From contig JAIUCV010000018.1 of the NCBI GenBank assembly GCA_026724425.1, forward strand, positions 1,855,596 to 1,919,595: a stretch of DNA of 64,000 bases, in the 5' to 3' direction. Positions 1 to 13,145 of the stretch are shown here, one piece after another; positions within the stretch are counted from its first letter, which is position 1; every line of letters begins with the position of its first letter. The stretch is from Erythrophleum ivorense (Eukaryota > Streptophyta > Magnoliopsida > Fabales > Fabaceae). The position numbers and the translations under genes were made by a program. A model generated the notes under the pieces. The model made no database searches and was not told the DNA's origin. It worked only from the letters and a program-made list of their open reading frames with translations.

Positions 1-631
1 CGACCTTTATTACTATTCCATCAGTTTTTGAGATCCAAAGGCTATTGAAATGATCTGAACTTATTTTTTCCCTCTAGTTAACATCTGTAGCTTTCCAAAT
101 TGGTATAGTTTGCCCCGATTGGATTTTTTTGGAATTAGTTATGAATTTTTGAATTTCATGACAACAAACTGTATCAGTACCAAGGATAGCCGGACCTATG
201 TGTCTTTTTCGATGTCAAACGTGGTCCAAATGCTGAGATTGTGGCTTGGAATTAATTTTGTAAATTTAACATCTAGAGCTTTCTAGAAAGTTATAGTTTG
301 CTTGATTCTCATTTTTCTAGAATTTGTTATGATTTTTCAAAATTAGAGCAAAAAATATGACTTTTGAGCCCATTTTGAGAAATTATATTTTCTGGTTTTT
401 GGCTTCATATCCGTGGTTCATTAGTTATTTTATGCTATGTATGCGTTGTATAAATGGAATTTGAGTAGAGAATGTAATTAATGGGTTCACAGGGCCCACA
501 TGGCGAAGTATAACTATTTAAACCCTAACTTAAAGTATTAAAAAGCCATGGTTTTGGTCATTTCCTTTGGAAATCATATGGAATCAAACTTAAGTGATGG
601 ATAATCATAGTTAATATATTATGGTGTTACA
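1..631 (-). mobile_element. Terminal part of a long Ty3/gypsy-like LTR, truncated by the window edge
   Basis: The + strand here is the reverse complement of the first ~600 bp of the long LTRs at 41049 and 50618. It has the same succession of blocks (a block near 440-500 on the change from a TTGAGTAGAGAA-type stretch to a GGGTTCACAGGGCCCAC-type stretch, then a block ending GGTGTTACA). The element boundary is the TGTTACA at 625-631, matching the TGTAACA start of the other copies. The rest lies outside the window, so solo LTR and complete element cannot be told apart. The flanking GCTAT (632-636) is the candidate right-hand TSD. Confidence 0.75.
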
Positions 632-1663
632 GCTATGAGATAAATATTCATATAATATATTCAAAAGGTTTTGTAAAATGTTATATATAAGATCTACATT
701 GGATATATGACTGCAAGAATCATGTAATCATGATAAGATTATTTATATTAAGTCATGCATATTGATAAATGCTATTAGTCTAATTTATAATTAAATGCAT
801 AGTATACTTTACTCAAAGATATATCAAGAAAGAAAGATGTTCCAAGAATTGAAGAATTTAAAATTTTGAAAGTTTAATTACATCAAGATAGCCAACGGAC
901 TTAAATAAGTATAAGCTAAGAGTTTTTATGTTAAATCCAATGATTTAGATTAGTATTGATTAACCCAAAACATATTGGTTATCAAAATTTGTGTTTGGAC
1001 TAAAAAAAAAGAGTGATAGATGAATTTTACCTAAAATTGAATTTTGAATTTTGGTCATTATTTTGGTCATATGTCTTGAATAGTATAAAATTTTGGAAAG
1101 AAACTCATTGCATTTGAAAATATATTCAAAGATCTTTTTAACAATTAATAATTCACTTTAAACAAATTTTAAATGACAAAGTTATAATTATTTAAGGTTG
1201 AGTCTATACAATAATTGACTTTTTCTTAACTTAAGACCAACATAATTGATTGGTAGCTCATGCAAGTCAATAGGTAGCTTGGAAATTTTAGAATAAACCA
1301 ACTTGAGAGCAATTGGTTGGCTACTACTCATTATCAACAAATTACTTAATTGGAAATTCAAAATAACAACCATATTTTAGCCAGTTAATTAATGGCCCTT
1401 AATAGTTGATTGGTAGAATCAAATTTTTTTTAATAGCATTTGACAACTCTTTTATGTGTCTAATGGCTAGTTTTTATGGAGCCTATAGATATGACCTTCC
1501 AAAATGTGTTTAAGTAGAACAGAGTATTATAATGTGATTTTTAACTTGTTTGAACATTTTTCAGAGGGAAACAAATGTTGTAAAGTGAAAACTTGTATAA
1601 TTTTTATCATTTAAGTTCTTAGTGTTTCATCTTATATATTTACTCTTTGAAAGAGTTTATTTG
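632..1663. other. AT-rich spacer, no gene seen
   Basis: AT-rich sequence between the truncated LTR and the copia element. Short stretches around 1200-1400 repeat ATTGATTGGTAG-like words, which suggests old repetitive DNA. The only longer reading frame (61 codons, minus strand) has no recognisable domain and is probably chance. Confidence 0.5.
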
Positions 1664-2098
1664 TATTAGATTATTGGATTGTTAGGCCATCCATGGTAGG
1701 CTAACCCAAATCATAAACTTAGAAATTAATTATTCAATATTAATTATTTATTTAAAATTTGAAATTCAAAATTAGTCAATTTTTTGTAGTTGGGAAAAAC
1801 AAAAACTAACTAATAGAATTTTTTAGGAGTGGTCATGTGTTAATGTGTAAATGGTGAAAAGTAGACAAGGAGCATGGAAAAAACACAATCAGTTTTTTTC
1901 TAAGAGTAAACACAGATAAAAACACAGAACTATTCTATTCAATTTTCTTCACTACTTCTTCAAGTAAATTGGTACCTTCTGCTATGAATATAAGATTTAA
2001 GTCCAAATCATGACCTTAATCATATTGCATGGAGCAAAATTTAAGAAGATCTACCATGACAAGTAAGTATCTATACCAAATATTTGATTTTTCGACCA
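1664..2098 (+). repeat. 5' LTR of decayed Ty1/copia element
   Basis: This stretch aligns in order with 9039-9510. Shared blocks include TTAGATTATTGG at the start, AAATTCAAAATTA in the middle, CAATTTTCTTCACTACTTC further on, and AAGTAAGTA near the end. A tRNA-iMet-type primer-binding site follows at once, which fixes the 3' edge near an ACCA at 2095-2098. Many mismatches and indels separate the two LTRs, so the insertion is old. The 5' edge is set only by loss of similarity. Confidence 0.7.
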
Positions 2099-2099
2099 T

Positions 2100-2111
2100 T
2101 GGTATCAGAAC
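2100..2111 (+). other. Primer-binding site (tRNA-iMet type) of the copia element
   Basis: TGGTATCAGAAC differs at one base from TGGTATCAGAGC, the usual plant copia primer-binding site complementary to the 3' end of initiator tRNA-Met. It lies directly after the 5' LTR, where minus-strand DNA synthesis would start. Confidence 0.75.
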
Positions 2112-3969
2112 CTAGCCAGGCTTAAATTATTACTTTTTTGTGGTACTTTCATGTTAATTATATTACTTTTGTCATGTTTGTTGCAAATTAACACGAATTA
2201 TATATAAATTGAAATTTAGACATTAGAGGCCATTAATGGCAGAAAATTGTAAAGACTATCATAAGCCATAAAAATTCACATTATAAGAAATCTACATAGA
2301 AAGGAATTTATGGTAAAAATTTGAGAAAAAATCAAGATTCCATTAAAAAGAAAATTTTATTTTAAGTTTTGATTTTTACACAATCAAACATTACTCCTTG
2401 AGGGTTGGTGTTCCTAACATAAAACACTATTGGCACAAGCCATACATAAATAGAAATCCTATTCTACAAGCTTTCCAACACCACCAATTTTCATCCAAAA
2501 TGGATGCAAATTGATAGAGATGCAAAGCCTTGAAAATGGTTCTTCAAAAAGTAGAATCTAGAATTTTTTTACAACTTAAAATTTTAAAAGGTTGAAAATG
2601 AAGTGATAAAACCACTTTTAGGGGTGGTGCATGTGGCTCACCCCCACCACTATTTGGCTAGACCTTAATATTAATAGAAAGAAAAAAGTAAGGAGGCAAT
2701 GATGAGATCATTGATGTCATAGTCGCCGTGGAGAGTGCATAGGCTGCACGCACCACCCTAGGCATGTGTGGTCTTCCCTCTCTTTAGTTTTTAATTTTTA
2801 TTTTTTAAACCAAAAAGCTTATGGTGGCACATAAGGGCACAGGAAAGGGAGTATGGGGCTAGTTTTTGCTTTAAAAATCCTTAAATTCATGAGTTTCAAT
2901 TTGATATATATTGCCTATGTTTGAACATTTGTTGATTTTTTTAATATTTTTTTGGCCTTTAAATGGTATATTTATGTATGAAAAATTCTTACAAAATTTT
3001 GAATTATTAATTAACAAATTTATTTTTTAAATAGGTAAATTATGAATCTAGAGACATACCATACTTACGAAATGGACATATATGAATATATCAAAACAAA
3101 CATTCAAAGAATGAAAGGTTTTTGGATTGACCTAAAGATGTAAAGGATTAAACTTGCTTATTCTTCATGGGTTCTTAGCTTGATCAACTCAGTCCTTAAT
3201 GATAATTTTTGGACTTCAATCAAAGTAGAACTAAAAAGGATGTATAAACTTAATAAGGAAAAAAGGTTGGAAAGGTTTCAGCTTTTACTAGTGCATTGTT
3301 GAGATAGAACTCGTAGAAGAATGTGTATAGTTATGAACATTAGACAATCAATTCTACTTTCTCAATTTCCAAATATGAGAAGTACATGAAAGTTTGGACA
3401 TAATGCACGTGACAAGAGAATTTATTTAAAGGGTTTGATCAAACATGTGAAATTATTACACATGATGCCATAGTACCATTTATAATTATAGATACTATTT
3501 TAATCACAAAGTGGATGAAATATCCTTTGACAAGATAAAATATCTTTAGGTTACAATCTCTCTAGATTATTAAAGTTAGTGTTGAAAACATTAGTAAAGG
3601 CGTAATTGAGACAATGTATATTTTATTTGATGTATAAGATATATGCATTATTATTATTTTATTTAATGTTACATATTTTATTATCAACGTTCTAATTGGA
3701 AAATGTTTAATTGAGTCAAAGTTCTTAGACTAATAAAGTTAGGGTCATCTAAAAATTAGAATTAAGAGAAAAATTTGCACATAAATTTAATAGAAAAATG
3801 ATAATATTTTCTAGGATATATATAATGGAAGTAAGACAAATGTAAACTTCCAATCATAAACCTAAATGTTATTGTTGGTTTAGTTAAAGTTTATTACAGA
3901 TATATAGCATTGTATATATGATTTTAATTCTATGTTATATTTATGTAGATATCTAAATTAGTGATTATG

Positions 3970-6900
3970 GCTATTGAAAACATTATTGTTAAGCTTAATA
4001 AGGGTGATAAACTAAATGGTAACAATTGGGAAATCTGGCACCATAAAGTTTCATACATCTTTGAAGAGCAAGCTGCTAATGACCCATTAAATAATGTTAT
4101 GTTAAAGCCTGAGTATGGAAATTAAGCTTAGCATAAGAGAGATCTAAAGGCATTTTAAGCTTGTAAAAAGAAGAATAGTATAGCTCACATTACAATACTA
4201 AGTTGCATGGCTAACGATTTGATATACAAGTATAAGTTTTATTTGATTGCACAAGCCATATGAATTGTCTTAAAAGATAAGTTTAGTAGTACTTCTACGA
4301 CTAAACTTAAAAGGCTAATTATCAAGTTTGATACATATAAGCAGTGACCAAATAATCTTATAAAGTAACATTTAAGATAGATGTCAAACATGATAAGATA
4401 ACTAAAGTCATCCAGTTATGTCCTTATGGATGAGCAATAAGTTTAAGTTGTCATGAGATCTTTCTTTAATAGTTGGGAGCACATGAAAGTGAACTTGACG
4501 CATAATGAGAACATCACCATTTTTAATGATGTTGATCATCATTTGGAACTTGAAGATGAGTGCCTAGAGGCTTCTAAATATTCTAATCATGCTTACATAA
4601 TAGAGACTACTAGTTTCAAGACCCAAGGATAAGAAGGGTAAACACTTTCATAAGAAGAAAAATCTTGCCAATATCTCAAGAAAGCCAAGAAAGAATTAAA
4701 AAAGAAAGGTAAGCATGATGGAAAAAAAATTGACATGGCTAAGGTTAATTATTGGGGTTGTTACAAAATGGGTCATTTTTCTTGTGATTACATTTAGTAA
4801 AACAAAGTAACATCATGCAATAAATTCTTGTATTTTATTTATGTTTTCAAGTATTGTGTTAATGGTGAATCTCATCCTTTATGGATTATAAAATTAAAAG
4901 CTACAGACCTATAGCCAAGGATCATGGATCCTTTGTGCAATACTGTTAGTTGCCTTTTAGAAACAAATGACTATATGTAGGAAATAATACAAAAGTAGAA
5001 GTCAAGGGGATCAAAACATGTAAATTGGTTTTGCATGGTAAAAGAACCCTAATCTTACATGATGTTTTATTTGCTCCAAAAATTTGACAAAATTTAGTTT
5101 CCATAGTTTCTCTTTTTAAATTTGGTTTTAACGTTAATTTTCATGATGACTCAACTAAAATTTGTAATAAGACAACCTTTTATGATTCTAGTTTTCTTTC
5201 AGAGGATTTTATTGCACTGGATACAATTTATGACAATATTTCTACTATTTATGAACATGATTGCTTTATTGTATCTTATATTTCTAATTCAATTTTAGAT
5301 TTAAATCTTTAACATGCTAGGCTAGGCCACATAGACCAAGAATAAATAAGGAGACTAGTAAAATAAATAAATGTTAAAGTCAATCACTAGTTTAGAGATG
5401 CCTTTGTATGAGCATTATCTTATAGGTAAAGCAACTAGAAAACTATTTGGAAAAGGAACTAGAACTGAATATCCATTGTAGTTAATTTATTTTAATATAT
5501 GTGGTTCAATGAGTGTGAGGACAAGACAAGAAGTGTGGTATTTTGTTATGTTCATTGACGATTATTCACAATATAGTCAAGTTTATCTAACCTCTCATAA
5601 GTTAGAAGTATTTAAGTACTTTAGACGTTACATAAATATGGTTAAAAACTAAATGGTTAAGAAAATCAAAGCTTTAAGAACCAACTAAGGACATGAATAT
5701 CTGCCTAAACAATTTAAAGATTTTTATAAAGAGAAAGAAATAATAATACAATTAACAATTCCTAACACTTTATAACAAAATAGAGTTTCTAAAAGAAAAT
5801 AGAATGTTACATGAAATGGTTAGGTTAATAATGGTTTAAGCAAATTTATCCAATTTCTTGTTAGGGTGATGCATTGTTAACTGCTGCTTTCATACCTTAT
5901 CAAGTACCCTCTAAGTAAGTTATTTCCACATCATTTAAATTATGGACAAATTGTGAATTGGATTTAAGCATTTTAAGACCATGGGGGTCAGCTACTTCTA
6001 TCCATGTCACTTCTTATAAGTATGGGACCAAGGCCCAAGAGGCAAAAAATATATCTTTATTAGATACTCAAGACAATCAAAGGGGTATGTCTTTATTGGT
6101 GAAAATGAAGATAGAAGTGTAATTGAGTTGAGTCTAGAGATATCATATTTCTAGATAATGAATTTCTTAGTAGGAGAAAGATTGATAGAAATGTATCTCT
6201 TTATGTGATATCTAATCAAGAAAGTGAGAAATAAATAATTGTATCTTAATATATTGATCCAAGTGAGAGCTTTACATAACCAAATGAAAACTTAGAGCAA
6301 AGTGAAAATGTTGCATAAGTTACCTTACTACATAGAAGTAACCAAGAAAGCATGCCCAAATGTCATTTTGTGATTGAATAGGCAACATTTATATTTACTT
6401 TGTAAGATGATGAAGAGCCAAATATAATTTAAGAGGTTCTATCATGCCCTACTATGGAAAAATGAAAAATAGCAATGGAAGAAGAAATGGTTTCTTTGAA
6501 GACAAATAAAATTTAGGCTACCATTTAGCTGAAAAGCAATTGAAAACAAATGAGTTCTTAAAATAAAAATGAAAACAAATAGATCTATTGAAAGATACAA
6601 GACTCACTCAGTTGCTAAGAGATATACACAATAGAAAGGTATAAATTATGAAATTTTTTCTCAATTGTTATGTGTTTTAATTCAATTAGACTAATCTTAA
6701 CTATAATTGCAAGTTTTAACTTGAAACTATATCAAATGAACATGAAAACAACATTTTTAAATGAAGAATTAGATGAAAAAATTTATATGGAACAACCTTT
6801 AGGTTGTAGATGCCAAAGAGCCATTTATGGACTAAAATAATTATCTAGATAGTGATATTTAAGAATCCATCAACTAGTAACCTCTCATGAATTTCAAATG

Positions 6901-7870
6901 ATTGATGAAGATAACTATGTTTACATTAAGCAGTTTGAATGAAATATTATAACATTATCCCTTTATGTAGATGATATATTATTGGCCAGGAATAGTTTAT
7001 AATTAATTTTAACTATAAAAGAATGACTATCATTGAATTTTGAAATGAAAGATATGGGTGAAGTAGAGTATATTCTTGGAGTAAAACTTCAAAGAAATTA
7101 ATATTTCTTTCATAAAAGAATTATATCAAGAAAATTTTTGAGTAATTCAACATGGAAGGTTGCAAATCTATGTATATCACTGAAGTAAAAGGCAACAATC
7201 TAAGTTGTGAGATGTGTCCTTAGATTGAATTTAAAAATAAAATTATGGAAAGGGTCCTTGACTCTCGCGCTGTTGGCAGCTTAACGTATACAATGATTTA
7301 TACAAGACCAAATATTTGTTATGCAGTTGGCTTTGTAAATCGATACTAGTCAAAATCAAGTTAAACATATGGGAAAATTGTCAAGAGAGTCTTAAGATAC
7401 TTGATGGGTACTACTAACTATGTATTATGTTATCAAGGAAGTGATTTGTACTTGGTAGGACACCCTAATAAAGATTAGGTGAAGATCTTGATAGCGAAAA
7501 TCAACTTTTGGATATTCATTCTTGCTGAACAATAGAACTATATCATAAATAGCAAGAAGCAAACATGAATTATATTATTCACCATTAAAATAGAGTTCAT
7601 TGCATATTTTATAGTAGTATAAAAGGCTATATAGTTGAAGAAATTCATAGAACATCTAAGGATTATTGGTGGGATATTAAGTCTAATATTAGTGAATTGT
7701 GATAGTCAAATAGCCATAACCTATACAATATATCCTAAGTATCATAGTACGATGAAACATATAAACAAAGTATAACTTTGTTAGAGAAGCAATAGTACAG
7801 AAGGGTGTTACTGTACAATACATTTCTATGCACAATATGTTAACAGATCACTTAATTAAGCCTATTATTA
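3970..7870 (+). pseudogene. Ty1/copia gag-pol polyprotein remnant
   Basis: This is the decayed coding region of the copia element, broken by many in-frame stops and shifts. In order, translation gives a gag start with a GDKLNGNNW-type motif (about 3990-4030) and a zinc-knuckle remnant at 4750-4785, whose first Cys is replaced by Tyr while the later Cys, GH and Cys remain. After these come a protease-like stretch (about 4990-5130), a pre-integrase HARLGHID motif (about 5310-5340) and an integrase core with FIDDYS (about 5550-5570). Then follow a reverse transcriptase with YVDD at 6964-6975 and an RNase H stretch (about 7400-7650). Integrase before RT is the Ty1/copia order. The decay means it cannot encode a working polyprotein. 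Confidence 0.85.
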
Positions 7871-9038
7871 GAGATGTGTATGTATATTGTGTAAAATCTC
7901 TTGGTATGCATAAAATATAAAATAGCACACCTTTTGTAAAAATAGATTGTTGAATAAATTAAATGTGTTTATTTCATTCTTAAATATAGTGTCATAATCA
8001 TAAATAACATACACACAATGCAATAATATATCATATAGGTTGATAAGATTAACTTTCTCATATGAGCAACCACCTTTGGCTTCATAAAGAGTGAGTGAAC
8101 ATGAAATATTTGTATTCATTATACTAGGTAGTGGAAGTATTGATATGACAAAGAAAGAACACAAAATAAAAATATGTCACCTTGATAAAAAGAAAAAGAG
8201 TAACTCAAGATGAGATCTAAAAATATAATTATATGCATTGAATTATGGAGACCCATTATTTATAATACTTGTACCTAGACACAAATTTTCTTTTAGAATT
8301 CTTGCAAGCAGAATGGTAGAATTTAAATTAGACACTATGTGTGTTTAGTCTAAGATTTGTATGGTGTCAATAGACAAATTAAATCAACATGCAATCGTAA
8401 TAAGAGAAATACCGTAGTATGCAATTTATATTGCATGTGCTTAATAATTGCACTTAGAAAGTAAGTAAATAGATCTCTCCTTTATTGCTATATGAGTTCT
8501 AAAAAGGAATAAATCTTTTTATAAATGCCCTTATGACTTTGATAATGTCATAAGAAGATAAATCAGTACTTGTTACTTTAATATATATCCTATTTATGAT
8601 AAATTCGATGTAAAGGATTAATGTTAGAAAAATGGCTAATGCTAATTTAAGTAATATGTGGTCGAAAAGAAGACTATTTGAGATATATAAAACTATGCTA
8701 TAGTCTAAGATATGTTCGTTATGCAGTTAATTAAGTAGTATCATAAGCATAGATACCATAGATATGAGGAGGCAATATGAGTAATACTAAAACTTAAGGG
8801 GATTAGATTTGCTATGAATAAAATATATATGGGTAAATCTAGAGCATAAAAAACACATAATTAAGTGTGTAACATATATCTAAGTACAATAGTCTCTTAT
8901 GTTGGTTTTATAATAAGATTTCTTGTATAAGAACTCCTGAATGTTGTGCCTAAAGTAGTTAGGCATAGTACTTAGTATAAAAGTCTAAAAAGAGTAGAAA
9001 GTTTTATATTGATCATGCTGTCATGTATGGATGAGAAA

Positions 9039-9510
9039 TGTTAGATTATTGGCTGCTTATGATGAATTGACCCAAATTTATAAACTGAGAAAGAAAGAAA
9101 GAAAGAAAGAAAGAAATTATTAATTAATTAATTAAATTAATTAATATTCAATTTTTTATTTAAAATTTCAAATTCAAAATTAATCAATTTTTTGTAAGTG
9201 GGAAGAACAAAAAATGACTTAAAAGAATTTTTTATGTTTGATTGTGTGTTAGTGTGTAAACGATGAAAATCTAGGGAACTCACACAAAGAAGGCAATCAA
9301 TTTTTTTTTTCTTAAGTAAACACAAAGAAAACACACAAAACTATTCCATTCAATTTTCTTCACTACTTCCTTTGGTAAATTGGTGCCTTGTATTATGAAT
9401 CTAAGACCAAAGGCTAAATTGTGACCATGATCATACCGTGTGAGGCAAAATTTGAGAAGATCTATCGTTGCAAGTAAGTACTTAGTCTGACTATTTAATT
9501 CTATTAGTTT
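9039..9510 (+). repeat. 3' LTR of decayed Ty1/copia element, with (GAAA)n expansion
   Basis: Counterpart of 1664-2098, beginning TGTTAGATTATTGG at 9039. It contains a (GAAA)n tract near 9089-9115 and TTAATTAA repeats just after, both absent from the 5' LTR, so this end has grown by replication slippage since insertion. Short reading frames in this stretch are chance. The 3' edge is approximate because the sequence runs on into a further LTR-like block. Confidence 0.7.
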
Positions 9511-10145
9511 GAGCAATTTTATTCTTCTACAATCTTTGTAAAACAAGAGTAGTGTATCCCTTGTAAGAGAAAATGAGAGTGATAAAGCCTTTAAAGTGAT
9601 TTTCCTTTAGGAAAAAGGTATTCTCTATTTTAGAAAGAGAAATAATTCTAAGTTGAGTTAAAGGTTGTAAAGATTCACAAGTGCTGATTAAACTTATGGA
9701 ATTAGATGAAAAATATCAAGTAGAAACTTGGAGACTGAACATAATCTTGGATTAGAATTAAACCAAGATAAATCCTAACTTTGCTTATCTCTTTTTCCTA
9801 AACTTTTTACATTTGGAGTTTTGCTCCTTTGTTGCTCTGTTATTTTTTTTTTGGTAATTGTGTCTAAAATATTGATCATTTATTGCTTAATGCACCTCCT
9901 TACATATATTTTTATTAAACTAATTATTGAAGAGACTATAAGATTGTTTTAGCTTTCTTAGAAATAATCTTTTGTATCATATTTAACTACATATTGTTAA
10001 GTACTCTCTGAGGATAAAAATTATATTTTTCATAATCCAAGCATTAACAAGTATTTTGTAAAAAATTTTTTAAAATAATCCTAATTCTTTTTTGTCAACA
10101 CCTAATTCACCCTTTTCTTTTAGATGTTGGCTACCTTGTCTAAAC
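9511..10145 (+). repeat. Extra copia-LTR-like segment following the 3' LTR
   Basis: This block has no counterpart after the 5' LTR, yet resembles the second half of a larger plant copia LTR: a run on GAGAGTGATAAAGCC (about 9576), GGTTGTAAAGATTCACAAGTG (about 9662), then AATTCACCCTTTTCTTTTAG ending near 10125. Either the 3' LTR is the fuller form and the 5' LTR has lost this part, or a second LTR fragment is fused here. Recognition rests on remembered family features, not on an alignment. Confidence 0.45.
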
Positions 10146-11378
10146 ATGGATCCGAAATCTTAACTCATCTATGAAAATTTGAATAAAACAAGTTTAAGTA
10201 TATTCAATAAATAATTAATATGGAGTTGAAGTTCATGATAACGTAAGTTTAATTAAATATCGTTCATAACAAACAATAATCTTGTATTAATAATCATAAA
10301 TAATTAATTTGTATTATCACCCAACCATTCCATGTCACCTAAATTAATCCCCTCGTGCAAATCATCACAAGTTTTCATACTCCCAAAATAAAAAACTTTC
10401 AACCAATTTAATCATTCGTTGCTTAGATATATGGCCTTATCAGTTTCGTAACCAATATTAAAAGAAAAACCAAGCCTCAAATTCCTCCTGAAAGAAAATA
10501 CATAAAAGTTGCTCTCTAGGGTTATCTCAAAACTAGCTTCTAGAAACAATTTGACTACTCATACATATATATTCATTTTGTAACCATCAAGGATCACTTC
10601 CTACTTAGAAAAATAATATTATTTCTGTTTAACTCATTGAATTTAGAAGGTTATTCACGTAAAGCCAAATCATTATGAACAATAGCAAGGGCAGCTCAAT
10701 TTCTTGTTTCCATCCCCTCAAATTTGACTTAACATGAAAAATTATTGTCCGATCAAATCACTACTTTTTTGTTAAACAAAGTTAATGAGAGAACGGCAAG
10801 AGATATCTTCTCTTGCTAAAACTCTTTCTCTTTAAGTAGTACCAATGATAATTTGTTGATATTGTTATTTTTTTAAGTAAAAGTTTTATTCAAATGAAAT
10901 CTAGCCATAATAGCAAATCATGGAAATTTAGAATTGATATTACAAGATGAACTTTAGCTTCTTTTTTATTTCTGGGGATAGGAATTGAACCTAACCATTA
11001 AATTTATCTCAATTTTGAAAAAGACAGTGTTGTGAGAGTTCAAGCCTCTCAGTCGCTGAATTCCCTTGAGATCTATACGTTTAACTGCTTGTAATAACAA
11101 ATTATTATTTATTATTAATATAAGAATAAGTGCTCGAGCTCTTTACAACATTTTTTTTTATTAAAGTTGAAAAGCTAGTGCAATATTTATATCGACCAGT
11201 GCCATTTGACTAGTTTATAGACATAATCATAAACTAGTTGCAAATTATGGCGTAGAAGCAACTATATATTTTTATTGAAGATTATCGCCATTGATGTTTC
11301 AATTTTAGAGCATTGGACTATTTTACATAGTTGTTCACGAACCCATTCGAAGAAAGAAGATAACTGAAACAAATAAAA
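10146..11378. other. AT-rich spacer, no gene seen
   Basis: No reading frame or RNA gene can be supported. A short segment near 10970-11060 with GAATTGAACC and GTTCAAGCC words resembles sequence near 16800, hinting at a dispersed repeat, but no tRNA cloverleaf could be built from it. Confidence 0.4.
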
Positions 11379-11752
11379 GGCTTAAATATACTTTTGGTTT
11401 CTTTAATTTTATACAAATTTTAATTTGATCTTCCTAGTTTAAAATTAGATAGTATTGTTCTTCTATTTGTTTAAATTATCCAATTCTATTTCTCTATCTC
11501 ATAATCCACCTAAAATTTAATATTAAATTTAACAATATATATGTTGGCTTGGATGTTAAATTTAAGTGTGAGTTAATGATATCAAATAAATAAATAATTT
11601 TTAAAACTGAGTAATTTGTTATGTTTGGAATTAAAATTTGTATGAATTATAAATCAGAGGGAAAAATTTAGATCATTTTAAAAATCGGAGGACTACATTG
11701 TTTATTTTAAACTAAGGATCGAAATTTTTTTTTGACAAATACATTTAAGCAT
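11379..11752. mobile_element. MITE-like non-autonomous DNA element
   Basis: The ends are imperfect inverted repeats: GGCTTAAATATACTTTTGG on the left and, read in reverse, ATGCTTAAATGTATTTGTC on the right. Inward the symmetry continues weakly (a TTTGATC-type block against its complement near 11715). AAATAAAA flanks both sides (11371-11378 and 11753-11760), a plausible 8-bp target duplication although low in complexity. At about 374 bp with no coding capacity it fits a MITE. The superfamily is not certain. Confidence 0.6.
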
Positions 11753-11884
11753 AAATAAAAACTTAATCCAAAAATTGTACGAGTGAACAAAGCAGGAAAA
11801 ACGTTCTGATCAAGCAGAGAATCACACAAGCCACTTAACATTTCCATCATAAACACTTAAACACATTAAAAATAGTAAATTTAA

Positions 11885-12300
11885 GCTAAAAATCTACTTT
11901 TAATTCCTAAAAGTTTACTCAAATTTTGTTTTAGTTCCAAAAGTTTATTTTGACTTAATATGATCCTCAAAGTTTGAAAAATGATTTAACATATTTTTTC
12001 CTTTTTTCTAATGTTGTTAATTCTATTAACAAAAATGTTTAATGTGATATCATACGTAATTTTATGAGCTAAGTAAGAGATGCCGCAGCTTAGATCTAAC
12101 TCATACATGAATTATGTTGTATCGCTTTTTCTAATCAGTCTAATACCTAAAGATTCATTTCTTTATCAATTTTATTTGTGCCTTATTTAATTTAACCTTT
12201 TTTTAAATATATTGAAGCAATCAATTCTTAAAACTAAAATGAAACTTGAATGAAATTTAGGAAACTAAAAGTGAACTTTTACCAAAATTAAATTATTTAC
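11885..12300. mobile_element. Second MITE-like inverted-repeat element
   Basis: The left end (a CTACTTTTAATTCCTAAAAG block near 11896) is roughly the inverted complement of the right end (TTTAGGAAACTAAAAGTGAA near 12255), and flanking CAAATTTTG / TTGAATGAA blocks also mirror. No coding frame. Boundaries are approximate and no clean TSD was seen. Confidence 0.45.
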
Positions 12301-12999
12301 CAAAGAAAACTAAAATATAAAAAAAATCGATGAGAAAAAATTGTTTCGGATATATAAAAGATGCAACTTTCAAACAAAACCAGTAAGATAAACAAAGCTT
12401 GAAAGAGAGAAAGAGGATGGGGTGGTTTCATGGGTCGCCAACAGATTTTTCTTTCTTTTATATGCAAAAAATGGTTTCAAGATTGTTGGTTAGATTACCT
12501 GTTTAAAATCTCAAAGTGGCAGGTAGAAGATTAACTCCAAAAAAAGAAAATTGCCTCCTTTAAAAATGTTGCTTAACCAATTCCTTTCACCGTGTTTGGA
12601 ATACAAAATAAAAAAGAGAATATAAAAAATAATAATTTTATAGATAGAGTGTTTAATATGCAAAATATAAAGGAAAATAAAAAAATAATTTTACGGATAG
12701 AAAATCATTTTTATACTTTTACTTTAATTATGTAATAAAAAATAGATATTATTAAATAATAATTACAAAAATATAATATATATTACACATAGTTTTAAAA
12801 AAGAAATCCTTTTCTTCCTTTTGCAATCAAATGTGCTTTTGAATGATTGACTGCAAGGAGATTAGCAGCATTTTGAAGCTAGCTAATCCAATTTTTTTAA
12901 ATTAATTCAGCCAACTCAAGTTGATTCAACAAACTCTTAAGGACGAAAAATAAAAATAAATAAATAAAAATGCAGATAGATTACTTGCAGATCTAATTG

Positions 13000-13145
13000 G
13001 CCAAATTATATATAATTATTTATATCTTTGTTATAAAACTTTTTAATTAAAGTATCATAAGTATATAATTTTTATGAATAAATGTATATTTTTGCAATTT
13101 AATATCATATGATCAATTTTTTTAAAAAAAATTATAAACCCATTA
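13000..13145. repeat. Small AT-rich repeat, copy A
   Basis: Shares the order TTTATATCTTTGTTATAAAA, TTTTTAATTAAAGTATCATA, AGTATATAATTTTT with copies at 16855-16985, 17037-17210 and 37800-37985. Probably a degenerate MITE family built on a TTAATTAAAATATGACAAGT-type core. Confidence 0.4.

Noticed and set aside
11030..11070. GAGTTCAAGCCTC segment resembling a tRNA T-arm
   Set aside because: No acceptor stem or anticodon arm could be paired; better seen as part of a dispersed repeat.
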